64,000 nucleotides of DNA, taken from positions 186,001-250,000 of the forward strand of contig NZ_APVL01000004.1 of assembly GCF_000565285.1 (NCBI RefSeq), written 5' to 3'. The stretch comes from Cytobacillus firmus DS1. GTDB lineage: Bacteria > Bacillota > Bacilli > Bacillales > Cytobacillaceae. Below, in pieces: positions 40,407 through 50,014 of the stretch. A program made the translations under genes and the position numbers. The number at the start of each line of letters is the position of its first letter. Position 1 is the stretch's first letter. The notes under the pieces were generated by a model that saw nothing but the letters and a program-made list of their open reading frames with translations, did no database searches and was not told the DNA's origin.

Positions 40407-42782
40407 TTGCACGGTAAATTAAAAATAATCATTATGGTTTTATTCTGCTTTGTGTTATTGTTTCATCCATTCCAATCAGCAGAAGCTGCCGGTACAGGCA
40501 TTAAAGTTACTCTCGATGAAGGCTTTGACGGAAAAGTAAAAAGAGGAGAGGGATTTCCTCTGCGTATTAAGATGGAAAATTCAGGTGACGCATTTAGCGG
40601 AGATTTGCTGATAAGTTACCATCCATCCTTCAATACCGGCGGTGCGGTTTCTGTAAAAGTAGAGCTGCCTGCCGGAACAGCTAAGGAATATCTGGTTTCC
40701 ATACCTGGAATGACGGAGGACCACCCCTCCATGTATCAGAACATTCCATTGCTGACTCTTTATGAAGGAGATTGGGAAGACGGAAAAAAAGTTAGTTTTA
40801 AAGGAGAAAATACACTAAAGCCTAAATTTGTAGATATGGCTACTGAAGTAATTGGAGTTCTAAGTGAAAACTATGACCGTGTAAAAGAGCTTCGGACACT
40901 TCCTTCTAAATCGTTGCTTGAACTTAAAGAGGAAGATTTGCCGGATGATGCAACAGGGCTGGAAACACTCGATTACTTGCTTATTGATGAGTTTAAGGTT
41001 TCCCAGCTTAGTGAAAAACAGCAAAAAGCAATAAGGGACTGGATATTCAGTGGTGGAACATTGATTGCCGGAGGAGTACCAGATGCCAGCGGCTCCTATG
41101 GAAATTTATATTCACTGCTGCCGATGAAATCAGAAAATGAGGCATCCGCTCCAGTCAAATTCCTTCAGCCGGCAAAGGGAGAGGAGCCAAAATTTGATGA
41201 GCTCAATTTCTTCACTGGTTCGGTTGATAAGAGTGCAGAAGTTATTGCAAAAAGCGGTGATCTCCCTGCAGCGTTGAAAAAGGAGTATGGAAGCGGGACA
41301 ATTTTGCAGACAGCTTTTTCACTGGGGGATGAGCCTTTAGCTTCATGGCAGGGATATGACACATGGTTTGAAGGCTATATGAAACAGGCATCAGGTTCAG
41401 GCAATGGATCAACCCCCTATTCACAGGATTATCTAGACCAGCTTTATTGGGAATTTGCAGAAATAAATGAATTCTTTCCTGCATCCAATTTTTCAGTCGG
41501 ACAGCTTATTGGACTTTTTGCAGGCTATATTATTCTAATAGTGCCTGTGCTTTATTTTGTGTTAAGAAAGCTTGATAAACGAGAGCATTCCTGGTGGATC
41601 ATTCCTTCTATAGCCATTTTAATGGGTGCAGCTGTCTTTGGAATGGGGGCAAAAGACAGAATTTCTCAGCCGCAGCTGAACCAGATGGGGATATATAAAG
41701 TGAATAACAATCTGCTTACCGGCTATCAGGCTTCAACCCTGCTGTCAAATAAAAGCGGTGAATATATCCTCTCTATGCCAAAAGGTGAATATAATGCTGT
41801 GGTTTATTCAAACAATTCCACGTCATCTGACCCGCTTAGAGGCGGAATTATGGCTGAAAGAGTAAAAAACAATGAGATAATTTTCCCAGAGGTAGAATAT
41901 TGGTCATCCAAAACCATTTACGGAAAAGCTCAAACAGAAATAAATGGGAAATTGACAGCAGATATCACCCTTAAAGAAAAAAGATTAACAGGAACAATTC
42001 AAAACCAGAGTGACTTTGATTTTGAAGAATTATATATTTGGTCAGGAAATGAAGCAATTAAACTGGGTTCAATCAAAAAAGGTGAGACAATTAAATTAGA
42101 TAAATCCATAAAACAGTCCCTTCTGAGCAGACCGTACGGAGGAACATTTAATGGAGGAAGTCCTGCCAATGGCCAAAATGATATTAATAGATTAAGAAGA
42201 GAAAAGCTTGAATATGCCTCCAATACATTTCTTCTGGGAGATGTTTCACAGCCAGTTCTTGCAGGAATTACAAGAGAATCTGTTATTGATGTAGCCATGA
42301 AAGGGAAGAAAGCAAAACAGAATAACACCAATCTGATTGTTCAGCCATTTGTGGCCAAAAATGAGTTTTCCGGCAAATTCACATTGAAGGATGGCATGAT
42401 GGCAGCTGATTGGAATGTGATAAAGGGCCAGATTTATGAAAAAGGCATGGGCAGCACGAGTAGTGAAATGATGCTTGAAGACGGAGAATATGAATATTCT
42501 CTAAGCCTTCCAATGCAGCTGAAAGAGAAAACCTATAAACTGGAAGAAATTTCGGTTAGGATTAATAGCCAAAACGTACAGTATTCAATTGAAAACCATA
42601 GAACAGGAGAATGGCTCCCGATTGAACCAGATCAAAGGAGCTTAAAGCTGACAAGTAAAGATGACTTATCACAGTTTGTTTCAAAAGAGGGCCGATTTAT
42701 TTTGAAGCTTATTAAATCCTCACAGGGAGATCCTTTCGTTCCATTGCCGGCTGTAACAATAAAAGGGGAGGTGGCGAAATGA
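40407..42782 (+). CDS. Large exported membrane protein of unknown function, first gene of MoxR/VWA/ABC operon
   Basis: 791 residues from TTG 40407, six bases after AAGGGGAG. Signal peptide at 1-28 (cleavage expected near SAEAA), an extracytoplasmic N-terminal part of about 335 residues including a glutamine-amidotransferase-like stretch (LDYLLIDEFKVSQLSEKQQK, then FSGGTLIAGG), two membrane helices (about 366-386 and 396-414) joined by a basic loop RKLDKREH, and a second, mostly beta-predicted extracytoplasmic part of about 375 residues. I do not recognise a named family. Its stop overlaps the ABC ATPase start, so it probably forms part of the transporter complex. Confidence 0.75.
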   Translation: MHGKLKIIIMVLFCFVLLFHPFQSAEAAGTGIKVTLDEGFDGKVKRGEGFPLRIKMENSGDAFSGDLLISYHPSFNTGGAVSVKVELPAGTAKEYLVSIPGMTEDHPSMYQNIPLLTLYEGDWEDGKKVSFKGENTLKPKFVDMATEVIGVLSENYDRVKELRTLPSKSLLELKEEDLPDDATGLETLDYLLIDEFKVSQLSEKQQKAIRDWIFSGGTLIAGGVPDASGSYGNLYSLLPMKSENEASAPVKFLQPAKGEEPKFDELNFFTGSVDKSAEVIAKSGDLPAALKKEYGSGTILQTAFSLGDEPLASWQGYDTWFEGYMKQASGSGNGSTPYSQDYLDQLYWEFAEINEFFPASNFSVGQLIGLFAGYIILIVPVLYFVLRKLDKREHSWWIIPSIAILMGAAVFGMGAKDRISQPQLNQMGIYKVNNNLLTGYQASTLLSNKSGEYILSMPKGEYNAVVYSNNSTSSDPLRGGIMAERVKNNEIIFPEVEYWSSKTIYGKAQTEINGKLTADITLKEKRLTGTIQNQSDFDFEELYIWSGNEAIKLGSIKKGETIKLDKSIKQSLLSRPYGGTFNGGSPANGQNDINRLRREKLEYASNTFLLGDVSQPVLAGITRESVIDVAMKGKKAKQNNTNLIVQPFVAKNEFSGKFTLKDGMMAADWNVIKGQIYEKGMGSTSSEMMLEDGEYEYSLSLPMQLKEKTYKLEEISVRINSQNVQYSIENHRTGEWLPIEPDQRSLKLTSKDDLSQFVSKEGRFILKLIKSSQGDPFVPLPAVTIKGEVAK

Positions 42783-43714
42783 TTGAAATCATAGATTTAA
42801 CGAAACGATATGGAAAATTCACAGCACTTGATTCCTTAAATCTTACTATTGAAAAAGGCAGTGTCTTTGGTTTTGTCGGACAGAATGGTGCAGGAAAATC
42901 CACAACCTTTTCCATTTTGGCAACCCTGCTTGCCCCAACTTCGGGATCGGCTTACGTAAACGGGTATGATGTGCAAAAGGATCCAAAGCTTGTAAGAAAG
43001 CAAATTGGGTATATGCCGGACTTCTTCGGGGTTTATGATCAGCTTAAGGCTGATGAGTATCTGCACTTCTACGGTGCAAGTTACGGTATTCCTTTTGCAG
43101 AACGCGAGAAGCTGATTCCACAGCTGCTCGACCTTGTCAACTTGTCACATAAAAGAGAGTCATATGTGGACCTTCTATCAAGAGGCATGAAACAGCGTCT
43201 CTGCCTGGCAAGATGCCTGATTCATGACCCTGAAGTCCTGATCCTGGATGAACCGGCATCGGGACTTGACCCAAGAGCAAGGGTAGAAATGAGGGAAATA
43301 TTAAAAGAATTGAAAAGTATGGGCAAAACGATTTTAATATCATCACATATTCTGCCTGAGCTTGCAGAAATGTGCGATACCATCGGCATTATTGATCAGG
43401 GTAAACTGGTGGCTCAGGGGTCTGTTGCTGATATCCAGTCGCAGCTCAGAGGAGAAAGGCTGATTTTTGTAAAAGTTCATGGAAATCCAGAAAATGCCAT
43501 CTCCTTTTTCGAAGATGATCCTAATATTTTTAAATTGTCTTTGCAGGAGGACGGGGTATCTTTTCAGTTTATTTATAAAGGGACAGCTGAAGAACAAACA
43601 GAACTTCTTAAAAGAGCCATTTTAAATAATCTGGCAATCACCAGCTTTGCTGAAGCGGAAACAGACCTGGAAGATGTCTTTATGGAAATTACAAAGGGAG
43701 TTGAGCTGACATGA
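42779..43714 (+). CDS. ABC transporter ATP-binding protein (ABC-2 type)
   Basis: 311 residues. Walker A GQNGAGKSTT near residue 37, Q-loop region IGYMPDFFGVYDQL, signature LLSRGMKQRLCLAR (S-R-G in place of the usual S-G-G), Walker B VLILDEPASGLDP, switch histidine ISSHILPEL, then a ~90-residue C-terminal extension typical of CcmA/NatA-like ATPases. Overlaps its neighbours by four bases on each side, so the ATPase, permease and upstream exported protein are translationally coupled. Substrate unknown. Confidence 0.9.
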   Translation: MIEIIDLTKRYGKFTALDSLNLTIEKGSVFGFVGQNGAGKSTTFSILATLLAPTSGSAYVNGYDVQKDPKLVRKQIGYMPDFFGVYDQLKADEYLHFYGASYGIPFAEREKLIPQLLDLVNLSHKRESYVDLLSRGMKQRLCLARCLIHDPEVLILDEPASGLDPRARVEMREILKELKSMGKTILISSHILPELAEMCDTIGIIDQGKLVAQGSVADIQSQLRGERLIFVKVHGNPENAISFFEDDPNIFKLSLQEDGVSFQFIYKGTAEEQTELLKRAILNNLAITSFAEAETDLEDVFMEITKGVELT

Positions 43715-44559
43715 AGAATTTAGTCGTTAATCCTGTACTGAATAAAGAATTTAAGCTCCGCTTCCGAAGCTTTAAAAGTTACCTCGGGGTCCTATTTTAC
43801 CTCTTGGCATTAGGGCTTATCATTGTTGGTTTTATTTTTATTGAATCACTGTCAAACAACATGCAGGGATTTTTTAAACCGGAACAGAGCCGGACAATGT
43901 TTATGGTTTTATCTATATTGCAGCTTGGCTTGATTTTGTTTATTACCCCTGGATTAACAGCAGGGGTTATCAGCAGCGAAAGAGAGAGGCAGACCTTAAA
44001 TATCTTGCTCACGACGACCCAAAGCTCCTCAAGCATAATATTAAGCAAGCTGATCTCTTCCATTTCATATTTAATTCTGCTGATTGCGGCAAGTTTGCCT
44101 CTTTATAGCTTTGTGTTTTTATTTGGAGGTATTTCTCCAGGCCAGCTGCTTACGACAATGGGATTTTATTTGTTTACAATTGTGGTTTACGGAAGCATTG
44201 GAGTCTTATTTTCAACGCTAATCAGAAAAACCATTGTCTCGATGGTTACCACCTATGGGGTTACTTTATTCTTAGCAGGCGGAACGGCTTTCCTTGCATT
44301 AATTTTTATGCAATTAACAAATGCATATGGATATACAGGGACTCAGCCGACGAATCCGCTGGCATATTTCCCGGCTATGCTCAATCCGGTCATTATTCTG
44401 ATGAGTACCTTTGAGCCGGAAATGACCAATGAAATTACAAGATCAACAGGCATTGAATTTCCTTTGTGGATGTCATACTTAATTTCATACACTTTAATTT
44501 TCATTGGAGCTGTGCTGCTTAGCATAAAAAAACTCCGTCCCAATATGAAAAAGCGTTAG
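43711..44559 (+). CDS. ABC transporter permease (ABC-2 type)
   Basis: 282 residues with six predicted membrane helices; starts MKNLVVNPVLNKEFKLRFRS, an amphipathic entry helix usual in ABC-2 permeases, and has the conserved extracytoplasmic PGLTAGVISSERERQTLN coupling helix. Partner of the preceding ATPase. A structured element is inserted five bases after its stop codon, which may uncouple it from the downstream half of the operon. Confidence 0.88.
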   Translation: MKNLVVNPVLNKEFKLRFRSFKSYLGVLFYLLALGLIIVGFIFIESLSNNMQGFFKPEQSRTMFMVLSILQLGLILFITPGLTAGVISSERERQTLNILLTTTQSSSSIILSKLISSISYLILLIAASLPLYSFVFLFGGISPGQLLTTMGFYLFTIVVYGSIGVLFSTLIRKTIVSMVTTYGVTLFLAGGTAFLALIFMQLTNAYGYTGTQPTNPLAYFPAMLNPVIILMSTFEPEMTNEITRSTGIEFPLWMSYLISYTLIFIGAVLLSIKKLRPNMKKR

Positions 44560-44563
44560 TAGG

Positions 44564-44711
44564 TTATCGCAGTCTAACGGGCAGTAAGACCCCCACTTCA
44601 AGACTAAGAGGAATCAAAGGAGGATAAGTGGGAGTCAAACTGCTCGTAAAGGCCAGATTGGTTCAACTAACAATCATTGGGGGATAAAGCCCCCACTGAT
44701 TGAAGTTTCAC
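44564..44711 (-). mobile_element. Structured non-coding element, short copy (HEARO/omega-RNA-like), inside the accessory operon
   Basis: 148 bp; the - strand starts with GTGAAACTTCAATCAG and ends GACTGCGATAA, both ends identical to the 23999 copy but opposite in orientation. It has the first hairpin (44671-44683 with 44690-44702 region, one mismatch), a short middle hairpin GATTGTTAGTTGAACCAATC, and the long terminal hairpin ACGAGCAG...CTGCCCGT with TCCCACTT/AAGTGGGGG. Length close to 150 nt fits the HEARO class. It lacks the ~110-base middle segment of the other copy and encodes no protein. Confidence 0.62.
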
Positions 44712-44715
44712 TTTA

Positions 44716-44750
44716 TTCGGGCAAATCCCCTGGTGAGGGGATTGCCCGAA
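44716..44750. other. Strong hairpin directly after the inserted element
   Basis: TTCGGGCAAATCCCC pairs with GGGGATTGCCCGAA across TGGTGA, 14 bp with one bulged A. There is no T run after it, so it is more likely an mRNA-stability or processing hairpin than a terminator. It ends 10 bases before the ribosome site of the next gene. Confidence 0.55.
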
Positions 44751-44774
44751 ATTTATAATAAGGGAATGATATCG

Positions 44775-46358
44775 GTGGAAGACCGCAATCAATATCTTAG
44801 ACTCTTAAAACCGGTAAAAAGACAGCTCTTATTTCAGCTGATTGTTAAGGAATTTCAGGTATTCCTTTCTATAGCGGCTGTCTTGGCCTTATGTCTTATG
44901 GTTTTAGCAAGACTTTTCGTTATCCCATACCTGCAAAACTATTTCCTTCTGATTATATTGCTCTCAGCTATTTTCGCTGCTTTTCGAATTTGGAAGAAAC
45001 GGCCTGACATAATCCAGGCAGCTTCATTGTATAACAGGTTTGTATCGGAAGACAGGGTCATTACAGCCTATTCTTTCCTTTTGGATGATGCTGTTCTGGC
45101 AAGATTGCAGCTTGCAGATGCAGTTAAGCATATGAAAATGGTACACCATCAGGTTTTAGGCAGGAAGAAGGTTTTCATTCACCCTAAACCTGTTTTAATG
45201 TGTTTGGCTTTTCTATGCCTGGCAGTACTTTTATACATGATTCCGGGAGAGAAAATGGATTTGGCGCAAAAATGGGAGAAGGAAAACAAGATAGTTGAAG
45301 AAGCAAAAGAGGAACTTGAGAAAAAAGCTGAGAAAGTAAAGAATCCTGAAGTCAAAAAAGCATTAGAGAAAGCGAAAGAAAAGATTGCAGAAAAAAAGTC
45401 AGCTGAGGAAGCTTTGAAGGAGCTGGCGAAACAAACAAAAAGCCTGGAATTAAAGGCAATCAAAGAAAAAGAAAAATCTCTGAGCCTGGAAAATATGAAA
45501 AACACCCTTGATAATAGCGGTTTAAAGCAATTAAGCCGAATGCTGGAGGAAAAAGATCTGTCTTCTTTTCGGGAAGAATTATCAAAGCTTGATAAGCAGA
45601 AGAAGGAACTAAGTGTAGACCAAAGCAATGCATTGAAACAGCTTACCGGCGGTGAGGAGACGCTGTCTGAAGAGGAGCTGTCAAAACTTATTGAACAGCT
45701 GGAGAACCTGTTGCAATCAGAAGGGCTCTTAAAACAGCTGGCTGCAGCTCAAAAAGCTCTTCAGAGTTCAGGGCTATCATTACAGCAGAAAATGGCTGCG
45801 AATGGAATGCCGCCGGGGCAGCTTGCATTTGCTCCTCCCGGGCAGCCGGGGAGCCAGGCAAATAATCCTAATACATCACCGCCTGTGCATCAGAATAATT
45901 CAAATCCACAAAGTAATCAAAATCAGCCCGGCAATAGCCGAAACAACGGAAATGGCAGCGGCTCAGGAACAGGTTCAGGCAGCGGCTCCGGCAGTGGCTC
46001 CGGAAATGGTTCGGGATCTGGTGCAGGCACAGGCTCAGGCACAGGGAGTGGTTCGGGCAGCGGTCTTGGAGGAGGTGCCGGACTCGGACAGGGATCCAGG
46101 GATCTGCTCACCATTCCATCAGGCATGGAAGGGAAGAGAAATATTGAAAATGATAATGGCAGTCTTGGACAGGGGACGCCAGGCCAGCAGTTTGAAGGGG
46201 AGGGTCCTGTATTAAAAGGAACAATCAGACCTTACAGTGAGGTATTTGGAAATTACGAGGCGTCATACAGGCAGAGTGCGGACCGGTATAAGCTGCCGGC
46301 TGATTTAGAGGAAATTGTTAAAAATTATTTTACAAGTATAGATCCTGACAAGGAGTGA
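44775..46358 (+). CDS. Membrane coiled-coil protein with Gly/Ser-rich linker, associated with MoxR/VWA operon
   Basis: GTG 44775 is chosen because AAGGGA (44760-44765) lies nine bases upstream; an ATG at 44766 would touch that site. 527 residues: three predicted membrane helices in the first ~150 residues, a long charged coiled coil (about 165-330), a proline/glutamine/asparagine-rich part, a Gly/Ser linker at about 393-440, and a conserved-looking C-terminus PYSEVFGNYEASYRQSADR then a YFTSIDP end. That tail and the position next to a MoxR gene match proteins annotated elsewhere only as DUF4175-like or VWA-operon membrane proteins. Function unknown. Confidence 0.72.
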   Translation: MEDRNQYLRLLKPVKRQLLFQLIVKEFQVFLSIAAVLALCLMVLARLFVIPYLQNYFLLIILLSAIFAAFRIWKKRPDIIQAASLYNRFVSEDRVITAYSFLLDDAVLARLQLADAVKHMKMVHHQVLGRKKVFIHPKPVLMCLAFLCLAVLLYMIPGEKMDLAQKWEKENKIVEEAKEELEKKAEKVKNPEVKKALEKAKEKIAEKKSAEEALKELAKQTKSLELKAIKEKEKSLSLENMKNTLDNSGLKQLSRMLEEKDLSSFREELSKLDKQKKELSVDQSNALKQLTGGEETLSEEELSKLIEQLENLLQSEGLLKQLAAAQKALQSSGLSLQQKMAANGMPPGQLAFAPPGQPGSQANNPNTSPPVHQNNSNPQSNQNQPGNSRNNGNGSGSGTGSGSGSGSGSGNGSGSGAGTGSGTGSGSGSGLGGGAGLGQGSRDLLTIPSGMEGKRNIENDNGSLGQGTPGQQFEGEGPVLKGTIRPYSEVFGNYEASYRQSADRYKLPADLEEIVKNYFTSIDPDKE

Positions 46359-46363
46359 CTTCA

Positions 46364-47368
46364 ATGTCCGTAACACAGGAAAAAGAACAGCAATTCGCAC
46401 AAGCAGCAGATATTATTGCAAGAGTGAGAGAAGAAATTCAATCATTTATAGTTGGCCAGGAGGAAGTGGTCGAACAAGTATTATGGAGCATTTTCTCAGG
46501 CGGCCATGTTTTGCTTGAAGGTTTGCCTGGGCTTGGTAAAACGATGCTGATTAAGACTATTGCAGAAGTGCTGGATCTCAAATTTTCCCGCATTCAATTT
46601 ACCCCTGATATTATGCCATCCGATATAACCGGAACGATGCTGCTTCAGCCTGATGAAGCAGGCAGGCAAACATTCAGTTTTCATAAAGGGCCCATATTCG
46701 CCAACATCATTCTGGCAGATGAAATTAACAGGGCAACACCTAAAACACAAAGTGCCCTGCTTGAGGCGATGGGTGAAAAAACGGTTACCATTATGGGTGA
46801 AACCAAAAGGATGGAAAAGCCATTTTTTGTTCTCGCAACTCAAAACCCGATTGATATGGAAGGAACTTATCCTCTGCCGGAGGCCCAAACCGACCGGTTT
46901 ATATGTAAGGTGAATGTAGCTTATCCGACTCAAGAAGAATTAAAAGAAATTGCCCGGAGAACTACAGGTGTTCAAAAAACTCATTTAAATAAGGCGGCTG
47001 GACTGAATGATGTTATTGCTCTTCAAGAACTTTCAAGAGAAATACTCGTATCAGAGGATATCCTGGATTATGCTGTATGGCTGATCACAGCCACACACCC
47101 GGATTCAGAGGATGCGCCGGAAACAGTAAAAGAATATGTCCAATATGGCAGCGGTCCCCGCGGCCTTCAGAGTCTGATAAATATGGCAAAGGCAAGAGCA
47201 TTGTGCTCAGGAAGGTTCCATGTTTCAATAGGCGACCTTAAAAATGTTGCCTGTCCCGTTCTGCGCCACCGCCTCATATTAAACTTTGAAGGAGAAGCAG
47301 CGGGGATTACGGCAGATTCGATAATTAAAGCTCTAATAAAAGAAAATTCCCGGGGAGATAAGAGCTGA
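46364..47368 (+). CDS. MoxR-family AAA+ ATPase
   Basis: 334 residues from ATG 46364, nine bases after AAGGAG; the GTG at 46355 is too close to it. Walker A GLPGLGKT (53-60), Walker B ILADEINRATPKTQ with D119-E120, sensor 1 LATQNPIDMEGTYPLPEAQ and a C-terminal lid domain. MoxR ATPases act as chaperones that assemble or activate VWA-domain proteins. The following DUF58 and two VWA genes are the expected partners; its stop overlaps the next ATG (TGATG). Confidence 0.92.
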   Translation: MSVTQEKEQQFAQAADIIARVREEIQSFIVGQEEVVEQVLWSIFSGGHVLLEGLPGLGKTMLIKTIAEVLDLKFSRIQFTPDIMPSDITGTMLLQPDEAGRQTFSFHKGPIFANIILADEINRATPKTQSALLEAMGEKTVTIMGETKRMEKPFFVLATQNPIDMEGTYPLPEAQTDRFICKVNVAYPTQEELKEIARRTTGVQKTHLNKAAGLNDVIALQELSREILVSEDILDYAVWLITATHPDSEDAPETVKEYVQYGSGPRGLQSLINMAKARALCSGRFHVSIGDLKNVACPVLRHRLILNFEGEAAGITADSIIKALIKENSRGDKS

Positions 47369-48234
47369 TGAACGGCCATCAAATCCTTCTTGGAAAGCTG
47401 CAGAAGCGTAAAATTGCTGTAAAGACCAGGAAAAGAGGGTTTCATTCAGGTTCCAGGCAATCCCATAAATTCGGATCTTCCATGGAATTTTCTGATTTCA
47501 GGGCATATCAGCCCGGAGACGATATCCGGCAAATAGATTGGAATGTCTTTGGCAGAACACAAAAACATTATATAAAACGTTTCCTGGATGAACAGGAACT
47601 GTCTATTGCTGTTTATTTGGATGCCACTTCATCAATGACCAAAATGGAAGCAAAATGGGAGTATGCCAAAGCGCTGGCTGCTGCTTTGAGCTTTATGGTT
47701 CTTTCTGGTGAAGACCGGCTCCTGTTTTCACCTGTTTCTTCAGATGGCTTACAGCCTATTAAAAGAAAAGGCTCTGTATACAGCAGGCGAACCTTTATGG
47801 AAATCCACAAAATTGAACCTCCAGCTCTGTCCAATAAATTTCTTGGCAGTCTTAAAGACACTCTTTCAAGACATCAGCAGCTTGCTGTAATAATAGCGGA
47901 TGGCTTTGAGCCGCTTAAGGAATGGGAAAGCCTGTTTAGGAAGCTAAGAGGGCTGAAACAGGAGTTCTGGCTATTTCAGGTGCAGGCCAATGAAGAAATG
48001 ACACCGTCGTATTCTGGAGATGTAAAGTTAATTGATAGTGAGACAGGGACCGCTGTAAATGTGAGCATGAGTCCTGCCGTCTTGGCCGAATATGAAAAGC
48101 GCCTAAAAGAACATAATGAACAGCTTGAGATTTTATGCAAACGGTATGGCGGCCAATATATCTTTGCCCCTGAAACAAGAGATCTTCAGACAGTTCTTTT
48201 CAGGGATCTGTATGCGAAGGGGCTGGTCAGGTGA
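47368..48234 (+). CDS. DUF58-domain protein (VWA-like)
   Basis: 288 residues. Contains the DUF58 signature FSDFRAYQPGDDIRQIDWNV and a VWA-like fold with a degenerate metal site D85-x-T87-x-S89 (YLDATSSM). No membrane helix is seen, so it is probably cytoplasmic or peripheral. DUF58 genes almost always follow a moxR gene; the role is taken to be an adaptor for the ATPase, which is inference. Confidence 0.9.
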   Translation: MNGHQILLGKLQKRKIAVKTRKRGFHSGSRQSHKFGSSMEFSDFRAYQPGDDIRQIDWNVFGRTQKHYIKRFLDEQELSIAVYLDATSSMTKMEAKWEYAKALAAALSFMVLSGEDRLLFSPVSSDGLQPIKRKGSVYSRRTFMEIHKIEPPALSNKFLGSLKDTLSRHQQLAVIIADGFEPLKEWESLFRKLRGLKQEFWLFQVQANEEMTPSYSGDVKLIDSETGTAVNVSMSPAVLAEYEKRLKEHNEQLEILCKRYGGQYIFAPETRDLQTVLFRDLYAKGLVR

Positions 48235-48241
48235 GAACAAA

Positions 48242-50014
48242 ATGCAATTCTTAAATCCTGCTTATTTTATTTTATCCGTTTTTATCGGAGCAGTTGTCCT
48301 ATTTTATTTCTTTCGGAAGCAGTATACGGAAAAGACCATCTCATCCAATTTGCTCTGGGAGCAGGTGCTGAATGAATGGCAGGCTTCCCCTTGGCTGAAA
48401 AAGCTTCAGCAGAATCTGTTATTTTGGCTGCAATTATTGGCACTTCTATTATTGATGCTGTCTCTTGTGCGTCCATTTTGGCTTGAAAATTCTTTAAAAG
48501 GAGAACACATAATCATCATCACAGATCCATCCGCCTCTATGTCGGCTGAAAGCGGAGGGAAAAGCCGTTTTGAGATCGCAAAAGAGGAAATGCTTGGTCT
48601 GGCGGGCAAGCTTAATGGCCAGCAGGTAAGCTTAATTAAAGCAGGAGAGAAAAATGAGATTCTTTTAAGCCGGGAAGATGATCCAAATGCTATTCGAAGA
48701 ACCATTGAGGGGCTTGAGCTTACTTATGAACATGAGAATATCGAAGAAGCCATTCTTTTGGCAGGCTCCTTATCTTCAGGAAAAGACACGGCTCTTCATA
48801 TCTTTTCAGATTCAGCTGGAAAGAAAGATTTAATGAAGGAATTGGCCGGTCTATATACTGTGGTACATAATATTGGAGAGAACGCAGGGAATGTGTCGCT
48901 GCAGTCATTTGGGACAGCGGCCGCCGGTGATGGTATTTCAGCAGTTGCAGTGATAGAAAACCAGTCTTCTGGAAATATAGAGACAGGTTTCACAGTGAAA
49001 TCTGAGGAAGAAGTCCTGTTTGAACAGAATCTATCATTAAAAGCAAATGAGGAGAAAACCGTTCAAATAAAAAATCTGCCGGAAAAACCTTACTACGAGG
49101 CAGCAGTCTCCATTAGTGATGGCTATAGTGCAGATAATCATGCAGCCTCTATTTACACAGACCCAAAACCAGAGGTTTACACTATGGGAGATGTAAATCC
49201 ATTTGCTGTGAAGGGCTTTCAAACTATTGGTGCCGATTTGCTGCAGACAGATCCGGCTGCTCTCAAAGGTTTGGATATGAAAGGTGTCATTGTGGCAGAA
49301 GGAAGCACTTTATCGGAACTCCCGGAGCTGCCGATGATCTTTTTTAATACAAGCAAAGATAAAACAAAACTTGAAGAAGCAATTTCCGGGGATGATGATC
49401 GTCTTTTTGAATATGCAAACTTTGAAAAGGTGTATATCAGTTCTGCATCCTCCGTTCTGAAAGGAGAATGGGAGACTGTATTGAAAAGCGGAGATATTCC
49501 TTTAATCCAAAGGGGAATGCATAATGGGCAGCCAATTATTATCGTCAATTTTGATCTGTCCGACACAGATTGGCCTCTCCTGCCAGGTTTTCCAATCTTT
49601 CTGTATAACTCTTACCAGTGGCTATCTCAGCAATCAGATTTCCTCGGATATTTCAGCTCCGGAGAAGAAAGATGGATTAATATCGGCAATGGAACTGGAA
49701 GCTGGGAAATTTTCAATAATAAAGACGAAAATTTATACTCTCTTGATCTAAATAAGGAAACCTTTAAAGCTCCTATAATACCCGGAACTTACCAGGCTGT
49801 ATCAGGAAATCAAATTTATTATTTTTCCGTCCTTCTGGATGAAAGGGAGAAAAGTGCAGGAACAGAAGAATCCTTCACACTGAATGCTAAATCATCAGAA
49901 AAAAGCAGTATGACCCAAAGGCCTAATGAAAGTCTCTGGTTCTGGCTGGCGTTAATAGCTTTAATCCTGATTGCTATCGAATGGGAGGTATATCGCCGTG
50001 GGCATAGAGGTTAA
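48242..50014 (+). CDS. BatA-like membrane protein with VWA domain
   Basis: 590 residues from ATG 48242 behind AGGTGA (48229-48234). N-terminal BatA-type segment with two membrane helices (about 7-24 and 58-78), a VWA domain with metal site D95-x-S97-x-S99 (TDPSASMS), a long extracytoplasmic part with an amidotransferase-like stretch, and a C-terminal membrane helix (about 564-580). Most of the protein is predicted outside the membrane. The open frame extends upstream but that part has no ribosome site. Confidence 0.82.
   Translation: MQFLNPAYFILSVFIGAVVLFYFFRKQYTEKTISSNLLWEQVLNEWQASPWLKKLQQNLLFWLQLLALLLLMLSLVRPFWLENSLKGEHIIIITDPSASMSAESGGKSRFEIAKEEMLGLAGKLNGQQVSLIKAGEKNEILLSREDDPNAIRRTIEGLELTYEHENIEEAILLAGSLSSGKDTALHIFSDSAGKKDLMKELAGLYTVVHNIGENAGNVSLQSFGTAAAGDGISAVAVIENQSSGNIETGFTVKSEEEVLFEQNLSLKANEEKTVQIKNLPEKPYYEAAVSISDGYSADNHAASIYTDPKPEVYTMGDVNPFAVKGFQTIGADLLQTDPAALKGLDMKGVIVAEGSTLSELPELPMIFFNTSKDKTKLEEAISGDDDRLFEYANFEKVYISSASSVLKGEWETVLKSGDIPLIQRGMHNGQPIIIVNFDLSDTDWPLLPGFPIFLYNSYQWLSQQSDFLGYFSSGEERWINIGNGTGSWEIFNNKDENLYSLDLNKETFKAPIIPGTYQAVSGNQIYYFSVLLDEREKSAGTEESFTLNAKSSEKSSMTQRPNESLWFWLALIALILIAIEWEVYRRGHRG

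Noticed and set aside
44700-44774. Upstream TTG start for the coiled-coil membrane protein
   Set aside because: The extension would be translated from inside the inserted element and through a strong hairpin, and it has no ribosome site; AAGGGA supports the start at 44775.
45802-46215. 137-codon frame overlapping the Gly/Ser region (Ala/Gln/Val-rich)
   Set aside because: It is the frame-shifted reading of a repetitive Gly/Ser tract, without its own ribosome site; the main frame has membrane, coiled-coil and conserved C-terminal parts.
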